Part shown: positions 38,666 through 47,001 of the stretch, piece by piece
Position numbering within the stretch: the first letter of the stretch is position 1
How the letters are laid out: every line of letters begins with the position of its first letter
Origin: SPDF01 sp963699825
GTDB taxonomy: Bacteria > Gemmatimonadota > Gemmatimonadetes > Gemmatimonadales > GWC2-71-9
Assembly: GCA_963699825.1 (NCBI GenBank)
Contig: CAVOVI010000013.1
Location: forward strand, 372,001-436,000
Length of the DNA stretch: 64,000 nucleotides
Direction: 5' to 3'
The notes under the pieces: generated by a model
The model's database searches: none
The model's input: the letters and a program-made list of their open reading frames with translations, nothing else
Told to the model about the DNA's origin: nothing
Translations under genes and position numbers: made by a program

Positions 38666-39286
38666 TGTGGGGCGCTCCATGGGGCCAGCATCTCCATCGC
38701 CGCGGCATAGGCGTCGGGCGCATCCCAGAGCGCGCGTATGGCGGCCACTCCCCACGCGCCCGCGTCCCTGATCTCCTTCGAGCGACCCGGTGTGACGCCC
38801 CCGATGGCAACCACCGGTGTGCCAAGCGCAGTCACTTCGGCCAGGACGCCGAGCCCGAGTCCCGGTTGGCCCGGGTGTGTTGCCGTCTCGAAGATCGAAC
38901 CGAGCAGGAGGTAATCCGCTCCTTCGGCAATCGCGTCGCGGGCTTCGTCCACGCCGTGCACTGAGCGACCGATCCATCCCCTGCCGAGGACCTGGCGGGC
39001 GTCGGCGACGGAAAGGTCACCGCTGCCGAGCTGCACTCCCTGGGCGCCGACGGCCCGGGCCAGGTCGGGTCGGGCGTTGATGATCACCGCCGCCTCCGCT
39101 GGCGTCGCGAGCGACGATGAACCGCGTGGCGCACCTCGACAGGAATGCGGCGGAGCTGTTCCGCCCCGCACGTGCAGCGCCACCGCCGGGCCCGACGGCG
39201 GCGATCGCCGCCGCGCGGATCCCGAGGTCGGCGTCCGCGAGAATCGCGTCGTGCGTGATGGCGTGGAGACGGGGGAGCGGCCTCAC
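38662..39286 (-). CDS. thiE: Thiamine-phosphate synthase ThiE/TenI (several frame breaks)
   Basis: The N-terminal piece (RPLPRLHAITHDAILAD) starts at a GTG at 39286 that overlaps the fmt stop (GTGA). Between about 39100 and 39180 the reading frame changes at least twice. The rest is clear: AAVIINARPDLARAVGAQGVQLG, DYLLLGSIFETATHPGQPGLG and TPVVAIGGVTPGRSKEI, the pyrophosphate- and phosphate-binding loops of the ThiE/TenI barrel. It either joins thiazole and pyrimidine phosphates or acts as the TenI thiazole tautomerase. Its length of about 205 residues is typical of both. Confidence 0.82.
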
Positions 39287-40206
39287 CCCAGCCGGTCCCC
39301 GACCGCCAGGGGGCGACCGCGAAGCCACTCCGCCGCGGCCATCCGTCGTCCGCCGGACGCCTTCACCTCCGCCACCTGAACGGCGCCATCTCCGCAGGCC
39401 ACTACCAGTGCGGTTCCCGCCTCGAGCACCTTGCCAGGTGTCCCCTCGCCGTCCGCGAGTCGCGGGGTGTACAGCTTCACCTCACCGGCCGGTCCCTCGG
39501 TCCACGCCCCCGGCCACGGGTCGAAGGCGCGGATATGGAGCGCGACGTCTATGGCGCTCTTGTTCCACGGCACTCGCGCCGCCGGTCTGGAGATCTTCGG
39601 TGCAAAGGTGGCGTCTGCCTCGTGCTGGGCCTCTGCCGTGATGCTGCCCGCATCGAGGCTGTCCACAACCTCGAGCAGCGCCTCCGCCCCCAATTCCGCG
39701 AGGCGCGCCGTCAGGATATCGGCGGTGTCCTCGGGGCCGATGGGCAGTTCACGCCGGAGGTAGACCGGGCCACTGTCGAGCCCAGCCTCCATCTGCATGA
39801 TGCTCACGCCGGTCATCCGATCGCCGTGGAGAATGGCGGCCTGGATCGGCGCCGCGCCGCGCCACCTCGGGAGGAGCGAGGCGTGGACGTTGATCATTCC
39901 GCGGGTCGGGATGGCCAGGATGTCGGGCTTGAGAATATGGCCGTAGGCGGCGACGACGCCGAGGTCGGCGCGATGATGCCGCAGCGTGGCCGCGAAGAGG
40001 TCGCCGACCGGGCGTTCCGGTTGCAGTACCTCGAGACCGGCGGCCTGTGCCGCGACCTTCACTGGCGGGGGAATGAGCTTGGACCGGGAGCGCCCGTGGG
40101 GACGGTCGGGCTGGGTGACGACGGCGGCCACTTCATGGCCGCCACGGCGAAGGGTATCGAGCGAGGGGACCGCAAACTCTGGCGTCCCGAAGAAGACGAT
40201 GCGCAT
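39283..40206 (-). CDS. fmt: Methionyl-tRNA formyltransferase
   Basis: The 307-residue protein has MRIVFFGTPEFAVPSL at its start, the formyl-transferase core with INVHASLLPRWRGAAPIQ, including catalytic Asn and His, and the C-terminal tRNA-binding domain (AFDPWPGAWT). It formylates initiator Met-tRNA. The ATG overlaps the def stop by TGATG, so both N-terminal formyl enzymes are coupled. Confidence 0.96.
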   Translation of the reverse strand: MRIVFFGTPEFAVPSLDTLRRGGHEVAAVVTQPDRPHGRSRSKLIPPPVKVAAQAAGLEVLQPERPVGDLFAATLRHHRADLGVVAAYGHILKPDILAIPTRGMINVHASLLPRWRGAAPIQAAILHGDRMTGVSIMQMEAGLDSGPVYLRRELPIGPEDTADILTARLAELGAEALLEVVDSLDAGSITAEAQHEADATFAPKISRPAARVPWNKSAIDVALHIRAFDPWPGAWTEGPAGEVKLYTPRLADGEGTPGKVLEAGTALVVACGDGAVQVAEVKASGGRRMAAAEWLRGRPLAVGDRLG

Positions 40207-40742
40207 CAGCGGCTTTGGCCGGAGGGCCTCGCAACTTCCCGGAGGAGGCCGTCGCCCTCCTTGTGTTCGCGCCGGTACTTGGCGACCAGTAACCGCCGCT
40301 TCATCGGGCTCAATCGGTCAAGAAAGAGGATGCCGTCGAGGTGATCAATTTCGTGCTGGATGGCGCGGGCCAGGAGCCCCTCCGCCTCGAGCCGGTACGG
40401 GGCGCCGTCCTGGCCGGTGGCTTCGAGCACGATGCGTTCGGGACGGGTCACTTCGCCGTAGACGTCGGGAATGGAGAGGCAGCCTTCTTCCTCCCGCGCC
40501 TTCCCTGATGCCTCGCTGATGACGGGGTTGATCATCGCGATACGGGACCCTTCGGCGTCGACCACGGCAATGCGAATCGCCTGCCCGATCTGGTTGGCGG
40601 CGAGCCCGACCCCCTCGGCAGCGTCCATCGTCTCGAACATGTTCTCGACCAGCCGACGCACCTCGTCCGTCACCTCGGGCACCGGCGCCGAGGGTTCCCG
40701 GAGGACCGGGGAGCCAAGGAGGTGAATGGGCAGGACCGACAT
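40206..40742 (-). CDS. def: Peptide deformylase
   Basis: The 178-residue protein carries the three metal-site motifs GVGLAANQIG, EEGCLSIP and QHEIDHLDG. It removes the formyl group from nascent proteins. The ATG at 40742 overlaps the yajC stop (TGATG); the longer open frame upstream reads out of frame through yajC. Confidence 0.96.
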   Translation of the reverse strand: MSVLPIHLLGSPVLREPSAPVPEVTDEVRRLVENMFETMDAAEGVGLAANQIGQAIRIAVVDAEGSRIAMINPVISEASGKAREEEGCLSIPDVYGEVTRPERIVLEATGQDGAPYRLEAEGLLARAIQHEIDHLDGILFLDRLSPMKRRLLVAKYRREHKEGDGLLREVARPSGQSR

Positions 40743-41062
40743 CAGGCTGGCGTGTTGGGCGCCGCGGTGTCGCCGACCTGGACGATGCGGGCGCGATGCA
40801 CCACCACCGTGCTGTCGCCGCTCTCGATGGTGACTTCCTGCTCCTTGATGCTCTTCACCTTGCCCATCAGGCCGCCGGAGGTGATGACCTCGTCGCCCTT
40901 CTTCAACGCCTCGAGCATGGCGGCGTGCTTCTTCCGCGCCTGCGCCTGGGGCCGAAGGATGAGGAAGTAGAACACGGCGCCGATCAGGCCGATCTGGAGG
41001 AGGAGCATGGACATGCCGCCGCCGGAGCCGGCGGCCGGAGCCATCAGATACAGAGCATGCAT
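40742..41062 (-). CDS. yajC: Preprotein translocase accessory subunit YajC
   Basis: The 106-residue protein starts MHALYLMAPAAGSGGG and has one membrane helix (LLLQIGLIGAVFYFLILRPQ) followed by QARKKHAAMLEALKKGDEVIT and the GG(L/I)xGKV motif. YajC associates with SecDF-YidC. The start at 41062 overlaps the tgt stop by one base. No secD or secF follows, although yajC often precedes them. Confidence 0.93.
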   Translation of the reverse strand: MHALYLMAPAAGSGGGMSMLLLQIGLIGAVFYFLILRPQAQARKKHAAMLEALKKGDEVITSGGLMGKVKSIKEQEVTIESGDSTVVVHRARIVQVGDTAAPNTPA

Positions 41063-42228
41063 TACGATTCGCCTCGCAAATGGTAGCGGCGGAGCCATTC
41101 GCGGCTCCAGCCATCAAAGGTACCGGCCATGATGTGGGTGCGGGCCAACTCCCCCAACCGGACCAGGAACCGGACATTGTGGATCGATACCAGCCGGAGG
41201 CCCAGAATCTCCTCCGCCACGAACAGGTGCCGCAGGTAGCCGCGGCTGAACGTCGTACAGGTCTCGCAGTCGCACTCGGGATCGAGTGGCTCCTTCGAGA
41301 GCCGGTGAATCGCGGCGCGGACATTCACCTTGCCGGTGGAGATCCACGCCGAGCCGTGCCGGCCGTTCCGCGTCGGGGCCACGCAATCGAACAGGTCCAC
41401 TCCGCGCGCGATTCCCTCCAGCAGATCCTGCGGAAAACCCACACCCATAAGATAACGCGGCGTGCCCTTTGGCAGGACGGGGGCCAGTTCCTCCAGCACC
41501 CGGTGCATCACGGGCTTCGGTTCGCCGACCGACAGTCCCCCGATGGCGATGCCGGTCCAGGGGCCCTGCTCGAGAATGCCCGTCCAGGGACGCACGGCGC
41601 AGGTCGGTGTGGGTGCCGCCCTGGATGATGGGCCACAGGGCCTGCGGCGGCGGAAGCGGGGAAGCCGGGAGGCGGGGAGAAGGTCGCTGGATTGGAGTTC
41701 GCTGTGCCTTGTCTTGCACCGCTCCAGCCAGCGGAGGGAGCGCTCCATCCCCTCCTTGGCCAGGGTGTGGTCGGCGCCGCCGGGAACCACGTGGTCGAAC
41801 TGCATGGCGATGTCGGCGCCGAGGGCCCACTGGATGTCGACCGACTTCTCGGGGGTGATCGTCCGGTGGCTGCCGTCGACGTGGCTCTGGAACGCGACGC
41901 CCTCCTCCGCGATGGTGCGGAGGCCCTCCAGCGAAAAGACCTGGAACCCGCCGCTGTCGGTCAGCATCGGCCGGTTCCAGTGCGAGAAGGCGTGGAGCCC
42001 GCCGAGGGACTGGACCACATCCTCGCCGGGACGGAGATGCAGGTGGTAGGTATTGCCGAGCATGACCTGCGCGCCGGTCCGCTCGACCTCCACCGGATGG
42101 AGGCCGCGGACGGTGCCGTAGGTGCCCACCGGCATGAATGCCGGCGTGGCGACCTCACCATGCGGGGTATGGAGGGTTCCGGCCCGGGCCTCGCCCTCGG
42201 TGGCGTGGAGGGTGAAGGAGAACGTCAT
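41062..42228 (-). CDS. tgt: Queuine tRNA-ribosyltransferase Tgt (two compensating frame breaks)
   Basis: The protein opens normally (AGTLHTPHGEVATPAFMPVGTYG). It has MLTDSGGFQVFSL with a catalytic Asp, the nucleophile region and the zinc site CDCETCTTFSRGYLRHL near the C-terminus. Between about 41590 and 41650 the conserved segment PQALWPIIQGGTHTDLRR lies in a different frame, so two opposite indels flank it. A proline-rich insert encoded by a short G/C repeat precedes this segment. The enzyme swaps G34 of certain tRNAs for the queuosine precursor, followed by QueA, encoded next door. Confidence 0.92.
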   Translation of the reverse strand: MTFSFTLHATEGEARAGTLHTPHGEVATPAFMPVGTYGTVRGLHPVEVERTGAQVMLGNTYHLHLRPGEDVVQSLGGLHAFSHWNRPMLTDSGGFQVFSLEGLRTIAEEGVAFQSHVDGSHRTITPEKSVDIQWALGADIAMQFDHVVPGGADHTLAKEGMERSLRWLERCKTRHSELQSSDLLPASRLPRFRRRRPCGPSSRAAPTPTCAVRPWTGILEQGPWTGIAIGGLSVGEPKPVMHRVLEELAPVLPKGTPRYLMGVGFPQDLLEGIARGVDLFDCVAPTRNGRHGSAWISTGKVNVRAAIHRLSKEPLDPECDCETCTTFSRGYLRHLFVAEEILGLRLVSIHNVRFLVRLGELARTHIMAGTFDGWSREWLRRYHLRGES

Positions 42229-42275
42229 CTGCTGCTGTCACTGCGAGGCCACGCAGCCGCCGGATCTCGCCGGCA

Positions 42276-42300
42276 GGGAGAGGGGGCAGTGGGTGAGGGG
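42276..42300 (+). repeat. G-rich dispersed repeat (possible G-quadruplex), copy 1
   Basis: Four G-runs of 3, 5, 3 and 4 lie in 25 nt between queA and tgt. It matches a second copy at 61377-61401 at 23 of 25 positions. The rest of the 87-bp gap shows nothing else. Confidence 0.6.
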
Positions 42301-42315
42301 TCGAGGCGTTGGCGC

Positions 42316-43362
42316 TCACAGAATGCACATCGCGTCCCCGTAGGAGTAGAACCGGTAGCGCTCCGCCACGGCGTGGCGATACGCGGTCATCATCGTGTCG
42401 TATCCGGCAAACGCCGCCACCAGCATCAGGAGGGTCGAGCGCGGCAGGTGGAAATTCGTCACCAGCCGATTGACCACCTTGAACTGGTATCCCGGGGCGA
42501 TGAGGAGACGCGTCTCCGCCGGCCCTTCCCGCACGGTGCCGTCGTCATTCGCGGCGCTCTCCAGTGCGCGGACCACCGTCGTCCCGACTGCCCAGACGGC
42601 CGCGCCGCGCGCCCGGGCGCCTCGCACGGCCGCGGCGACGGCGGAGGGAATGTCGTATCGCTCCGGGTGCATCGGATGCGCGGAGATGTCCTCCTCTTCC
42701 ACGGGCTTGAAGGTACCGGGCCCGACCTCCAGGTCCAGCGACACGATGTCCACGCCGCGCCCCCGCAATTCCTCAAGCATCGCGTCGGTGAAGTGCAGCC
42801 CGGCGGTCGGCGCCGCCACGCTTCCCTCGCGGTCGGCATAGACCGTCTGGTAGCGGAGTTCGTCCGTCGCGTCGGGATCGCGGTCGATGTAGGGCGGAAG
42901 CGGCAGCCGGCCGAATTGCGCAATCGCCTCCTCGGCAGGCGTCCCCACGAAGCGTACCCGTCGTTCGCCATCGGGGAGGACTTCCACCGTCTCGATTTCC
43001 GACTCCGGTCCGAGCGTGATCCGCTTTCCCTCGCGCAATGCGCTCCCCGGCTTGCCGATGGCGAGCCAGGTACCGTCGGTGGATGGGTGGATCAGCAGCA
43101 CTTCTGCCGGTGCCCCGGAGGGGCGAGTGCCGAGGAGGCGGGCGTGGCGCACCCGGGTGGAGTTGAGGACGAGCAGGTCGCCGGCGGGGATGATCTTCGG
43201 GAGGTCGGCGAACTGGCGGTCTTCCTGCGCTGCTGCCCCGCTGCCCCGCCTGACAAGAAGCAGGCGGCTGTCGCCCCGCTCGGCGCCGGGTGTCTGGGCG
43301 ATCAGTTCCGGGGGGAGATCGTACGCGAAGTCGGCGGTGCGGAAGCGACGATCAGCCGTCAA
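42316..43362 (-). CDS. queA: S-adenosylmethionine:tRNA ribosyltransferase-isomerase QueA
   Basis: The 348-residue protein has the family motifs FAYDLPPELIAQTP, DLLVLNSTRVRHARL, YADREGSVAAPTAGLHFT and FKPVEEEDISAHPMHPERY, and ends with the conserved YRFYSYGDAMCIL. It transfers the ribosyl part of SAM to preQ1-tRNA. The start overlaps the ruvB 3' end by 11 bp. A short run of CTGCCCCG octamers (43225-43248) encodes RGSGAAAQ near residue 40 without breaking the frame. Confidence 0.95.
   Translation of the reverse strand: MTADRRFRTADFAYDLPPELIAQTPGAERGDSRLLLVRRGSGAAAQEDRQFADLPKIIPAGDLLVLNSTRVRHARLLGTRPSGAPAEVLLIHPSTDGTWLAIGKPGSALREGKRITLGPESEIETVEVLPDGERRVRFVGTPAEEAIAQFGRLPLPPYIDRDPDATDELRYQTVYADREGSVAAPTAGLHFTDAMLEELRGRGVDIVSLDLEVGPGTFKPVEEEDISAHPMHPERYDIPSAVAAAVRGARARGAAVWAVGTTVVRALESAANDDGTVREGPAETRLLIAPGYQFKVVNRLVTNFHLPRSTLLMLVAAFAGYDTMMTAYRHAVAERYRFYSYGDAMCIL
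43225..43248. repeat. Three CTGCCCCG-type octamers inside queA
   Basis: CTGCGCTG, CTGCCCCG and CTGCCCCG follow each other. The same unit makes the five-copy array at 61446-61485. Confidence 0.55.
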
Positions 43363-44381
43363 AGATCGTGGCCTGTCCGGGCGGCGGCGTGATGCCGAAG
43401 CGGCGATAGGCGTTGGCGGTGGCGCAGCGGCCGCGCGGCGTGCGCTCGAGGAACCCCTGCTGAATGAGGTACGGCTCGTACACCTCTTCCAGGGTGCCGC
43501 TGTCCTCGCCGACGGCGACGGCCAGGGTGTTGAGTCCCACCGGTCCGCCGGCAGAACTTTTCGATCAGCGTGGTCAGAATCCGCGCGTCCATGTCGTCGA
43601 GCCCGAACTCGTCCACGTTGAGCCGGGAGAGGGCCTCTCGCGCCACGGGGCCGGTGATCTTCCCCTCGGCGCGTACCTGCGCGAAGTCGCGCACGCGGCG
43701 CAGCAACCGGTTGGCCACGCGGGGCGTCCCGCGGCTCCGCTTCGCGATCTCGAGGCCCCCCTCGCTGTCGGTCGGGATCTGCAGCAGCGCGGCCGAGCGG
43801 GTCACGATGCGCTCCAGGTCTTCCGCCGGATAGAAGTTCAGCCGCTCCACCATCCCGAACCGTGCCCGCATCGGTGGCGTCAGGAGTCCAAACCGCGTGG
43901 TGGCGCCCACCAGGGTGAACCGCTCCAGCGTCATCGGGATGGTCTGCGCATTCGGGCCATCGGCAATTCGTACATCCACCCGGAAATCCTCCATGGCGGA
44001 GTAGAGGAACTCCTCCAGCGCCGGTCGCATCCGGTGAATCTCGTCGATGAAGAGGATGTCGCCTGGCCCGAGTGTCGTGAGCAGTCCGACGAGGTCACCG
44101 GCCTTCTCCAGCACCGGCCCCGACGAAGTCCGGAGCTGCACGCCCATTTCCCGCGCCATGAGCATGGCGAGGGTGGTCTTCCCCAGGCCTGGAGGGCCGA
44201 AGAAGAGGGTATGGTCGAGCGCCTCGCCCCGTCCCCGCGCCGCATCCATGGCGATCTGGAGCGACGCCTTGACCTGTTCCTGCCCGACGAATTCGTCGAG
44301 TCGGGAAGGTCGGAGGGCGGCCTCCGCCCCGGTCTCTTCGGGGAGGGCGTCCGGCGTGGTGACTTCGAGGCGCTCGGTCAT
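43352..44381 (-). CDS. ruvB: Holliday junction branch migration ATPase RuvB (frame broken once)
   Basis: The protein has Walker A (FFGPPGLGKTTLA), Walker B (ILFIDEIHRM), sensor 1 (LVGATTRFG) and the arginine finger region. After TLIEKF (near 43556-43560) the winged-helix domain moves to another frame as PVGLNTLAVAVGEDSGTLEE and finishes RRFGITPPPGQATIFDG at 43352. One extra T explains the shift. Joined, it has about 343 residues, the normal length. It forms the hexameric motor that drives branch migration with RuvA. Confidence 0.92.
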
Positions 44382-44398
44382 GTTGGAGGGACGGGGGC

Positions 44399-44572
44399 CT
44401 AACTGGCCCGCGCCAGCCAGCGGACCGTCGTCTCACCCGGCTCCAGGTGGTGCCTGGTGCGGCAGTAGACGCAGCGGTCGGTGGCTTCGTCCCGCGTGCT
44501 GGCGACGAGCTTGCGGTTGGTGGAGCCGCAGCGGGTGCATTCCCACTCTGCGGTCCGGGCGCTGACGGTCAT
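44399..44572 (-). CDS. Small zinc-ribbon protein between ruvA and ruvB
   Basis: The 57-residue protein (MTVSARTAEWECTRCGSTNR) has two CxxC pairs, C12/C15 and C34/C37, enough for one zinc ribbon. Its ATG overlaps the ruvA stop (ATGA), so it is coupled to the ruv operon. I do not recognise the family; the fold resembles small RNA- or DNA-binding ribbons. It ends 18 bp before the ruvB start codon. Confidence 0.7.
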   Translation of the reverse strand: MTVSARTAEWECTRCGSTNRKLVASTRDEATDRCVYCRTRHHLEPGETTVRWLARAS

Positions 44573-45174
44573 GGGGTACTTCCTCCCTTGCCGGCGGTCA
44601 GGCGATGCAGTGCCCGCCGCACGATGAGTGACGTGTCTTCCGTGACACCGTCGATCAGGACGGCGCGCACAGCATCCTCGGCGGTGGCCGCCGTATATCC
44701 CAGCCCGACGAGGGCGCTGACCGAGGCCTGGTCGGGGCGCACCTCGGCAGGTGCCGAGGCCGCCGGCAGGTCCTTGAAGCGGTCCCGCAGCTCGAGCACC
44801 AGCCGTTCCGCCTTCTTCTTGCCGATGCCGGAGACGCTGCCGAGTGCGGCGAGATCGTTGCCGAGAATGGCGCGGACGGCGCGGTCGGGGCCGAGAGTCG
44901 ACAGCAGTGCCAGCGCCAACCGTGGGCCGAATCCGCTCGCGGTCAGCAGGCGCCGGAAGACCAGCCGTTCATGCGCCGTGTCGAAGCCGACGAGGAGCCA
45001 CTGATCCTCCCGGACCACGAGCTCGGTGTAGAGGTGGACCGAACCGCCGGGGCCGGGGAGCCGACCGAGCACGCCGAGCGGGACCAGCACCTCGTACGAA
45101 ATGCCGCCCGCGGTCTCGATGGTGGCGACATCGATGTCAACGCTCTGCAGGTTGCCCCGCACGCCGCTGATCAT
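44569..45174 (-). CDS. ruvA: Holliday junction DNA-binding protein RuvA (in frame with ruvC)
   Basis: Starting at an internal ATG (45174, MISGVRGNLQSVDID), this 201-residue part has the OB-fold, the helix-hairpin-helix LGSVSGIGKKKAERLVLEL and the C-terminal domain III (ASVSALVGLGYTAATAEDAV) that contacts RuvB. There is no stop between ruvC and this ATG: both lie in one 370-codon frame. RuvA binds four-way junctions and loads RuvB. Confidence 0.9.
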   Translation of the reverse strand: MISGVRGNLQSVDIDVATIETAGGISYEVLVPLGVLGRLPGPGGSVHLYTELVVREDQWLLVGFDTAHERLVFRRLLTASGFGPRLALALLSTLGPDRAVRAILGNDLAALGSVSGIGKKKAERLVLELRDRFKDLPAASAPAEVRPDQASVSALVGLGYTAATAEDAVRAVLIDGVTEDTSLIVRRALHRLTAGKGGSTP

Positions 45175-45681
45175 GCGGGCCGCCTCCCCGCGCGCCCGCA
45201 GGCGCTGGTTCCCCGCCAGGAGGTGGTGGGTCAGCGCGACCGCCACGCCATCCGCCGCGTCGGCAGGACTCGGCGGGGCGGCGAGTCGAAGGAGCTGCGC
45301 CACCATGTAGCCGACCTGGGGCTTGGCGGCGGCACCGCGCCCGACGACCGCCTTCTTCACGAGGGCAGGGGCGTACTCCCCGATCGTCACGCCGGCCTCC
45401 TCGGCCGTCAGCAGGATGACCCCGCGGGCGTGCGAGAGGACCACCGTGGTCCGAATGTTCTTTCCGTAGAAGACATCCTCGATGGCGATGGCGTCGGGGC
45501 GGTGCCGCGCGATCAGTTCCACCATGCCGTCGCGGATGGCGCGGAGGCGCACGGGGAGAGGGTCACCGGCGGGAGTCCGGACGACGCCGCACTCGATGAG
45601 CCGTGCCTTGGTACCGGGGCCGGAGTCGATGACGCCGTAGCCGGTGACCGCCGTGCCGGGGTCCACGCCGAGGATGATCAC
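45175..45681 (-). CDS. ruvC: Holliday junction resolvase RuvC (in frame with ruvA)
   Basis: The first 169 residues of a 370-codon frame are a full RuvC: MIILGVDPGTAVTGYGVI with the catalytic D7, E68 in AIAIEDVFYG, and the acidic pair D141/D144 in SPADAADGVAVALTHH, with the spacing of known resolvases. The frame runs into RuvA with no linker. The natural junction may have been an ATGA overlap whose stop was lost to an indel; a true RuvC-RuvA fusion is the other option. It cuts Holliday junctions symmetrically. Confidence 0.9.
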
Positions 45682-45691
45682 GGGCGGCCGG

Positions 45692-46438
45692 TCAGCCCGC
45701 CGCCTCCGCCATCTCGGAGTCGATGTCGAAGTTCGAGAAGACCTTCGAGACGTCGTCGAGATCTTCGAGGGCCTCGATCAGCTTGAACAGCGCCTCGACG
45801 TCCTTCCCCTCGACCTTGACGGTATTCATCGGCACCATGGCGAGCTCGGACTCGGCGATTTCAATCCCGTTGGCGCGAATCGCCTCCAGGACGGCATGGA
45901 TATCGTTCGGCGCGGTGGAGACGATGAACTGATCGCCTTCGCGGACCAGGTCCTCCGCGCCGGCCTCGAGTGCCGCCTCGAGCGTCCGTTCCTCGGCATG
46001 CTGGGTCGCGTCGATGTACAGCTGGCCCTTCCGCTCGAACATCCAGGCCACCGAGTTGGTGGTGCCGAGGTTTCCCCCGTTTCGGCTCATGGCGTGACGG
46101 ATGTCCGCCACCGTTCGGTGCGGGTTGTCGGTGGTGCCCTCGATGAAGAGCGCGACGCCGCCGGGGCCGTACCCCTCGTACGCCACCTCCTCGATGTTGC
46201 CGCCCTCGAGTTCGCCGGTGCCCTTCTTGATGGCCCGGTCGATGTTCTCGGCCGGCATATTCACTGCCTTGGCGGCATCAATGGCGGTCCGCAACCGCGG
46301 ATTGCCGCCAGGATCACCCCCGCCGCCCTTGGCAGCGATGGTGATTTCGCGGATCACCTTGGTCCAGGACGAAGCCCGGCGGGAGTCGGTGACCGCCTTC
46401 TTTCGCTTGATTTGCTTCCATTTACTGTGGCCTGCCAT
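45692..46438 (-). CDS. yebC: YebC/PmpR-family transcription/translation factor
   Basis: The 248-residue protein starts MAGHSKWKQIKRKKAVTD at 46438; an ATG four codons earlier also exists. The three-domain TACO1/YebC fold is clear (AAKAVNMPAENIDRAIKKG, EVAYEGYGPGGVALFIE, MFERKG). Such proteins help ribosomes at proline stretches or act as DNA-binding regulators. It is the usual upstream neighbour of ruvC and heads this minus-strand run. Confidence 0.93.
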   Translation of the reverse strand: MAGHSKWKQIKRKKAVTDSRRASSWTKVIREITIAAKGGGGDPGGNPRLRTAIDAAKAVNMPAENIDRAIKKGTGELEGGNIEEVAYEGYGPGGVALFIEGTTDNPHRTVADIRHAMSRNGGNLGTTNSVAWMFERKGQLYIDATQHAEERTLEAALEAGAEDLVREGDQFIVSTAPNDIHAVLEAIRANGIEIAESELAMVPMNTVKVEGKDVEALFKLIEALEDLDDVSKVFSNFDIDSEMAEAAG

Positions 46439-46507
46439 GGCCTGCTCCATCGCGAGAATTCAGACCCCAAGCATAGCGGCAGGCGCGCGGTGCGGCAACG
46501 CGTCCGC

Positions 46508-46536
46508 TTGACCCCGGGGGGACCCGCCGCTAATCT
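46508..46536 (+). promoter_or_regulatory. Sigma-70-type leaderless promoter of the small lipoprotein gene
   Basis: TTGACC (46508-46513), a 17-bp spacer and TAATCT (46531-46536) lie with the ATG (46546) nine nt after the -10 box. The expected transcript would start at about +3 before the ATG. Confidence 0.6.
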
Positions 46537-46545
46537 CCTTCCCCT

Positions 46546-46974
46546 ATGCGATACCTACACTTAGCACTCATTGTCGTGGTTCTCGCCGCCTGCAAAGGCG
46601 AGCCGGCAGGCACAGGTTGCCTCCACGGTCGCCGCCATCCCCTATCTGCCGTACCCGCCTCAGGCGGTCGTCACCGCGCGGTCCGGCTCGGCGAACGCGG
46701 CCCAGATCACCTTCCAGAGCACTCCAGTCGCCCGCCGAGGTGCTGGAGTACTACCGGCAGAGTCTGCCGACGCACGGGGTGGTCGCTGGAGAGTGATATC
46801 GAAGATGCGGTGGGGGCCTACGCGCTGTATGCCCTGAAGGACGGTCATCCGATCTGGATCCGGATCAGTCAGAAGCCCGGAGCGCCCGGAGCCGTCGTGG
46901 CGGTGAGCGGGGCGGTCGTGGACACGACCAAGGCGAATCCCGGAGCCAGCACCGTCACGCCAACCGGACAGTAG
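46546..46974 (+). CDS. Small lipoprotein of unknown function (about three frame breaks)
   Basis: The start MRYLHLALIVVVLAACKGE is a lipoprotein signal with lipobox LAAC. The frame then changes near 46594-46600, giving QVASTVAAIPYLPYPPQAVV, again near 46725 into AEVLEYYRQSLPTHG, and again near 46785 into the original frame (SDIEDAVGAYALYALKDG). These pieces form one plausible exported protein of about 140 residues whose tail is rich in Val, Pro and Thr. I do not recognise the family. It stands alone, followed by a strong terminator. Confidence 0.6.
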   Translation: MRYLHLALIVVVLAACKGEPAGTGCLHGRRHPLSAVPASGGRHRAVRLGERGPDHLPEHSSRPPRCWSTTGRVCRRTGWSLESDIEDAVGAYALYALKDGHPIWIRISQKPGAPGAVVAVSGAVVDTTKANPGASTVTPTGQ

Positions 46975-47001
46975 GTTCGTTCAGCTTGACGCCGCCCGAC
47001 G

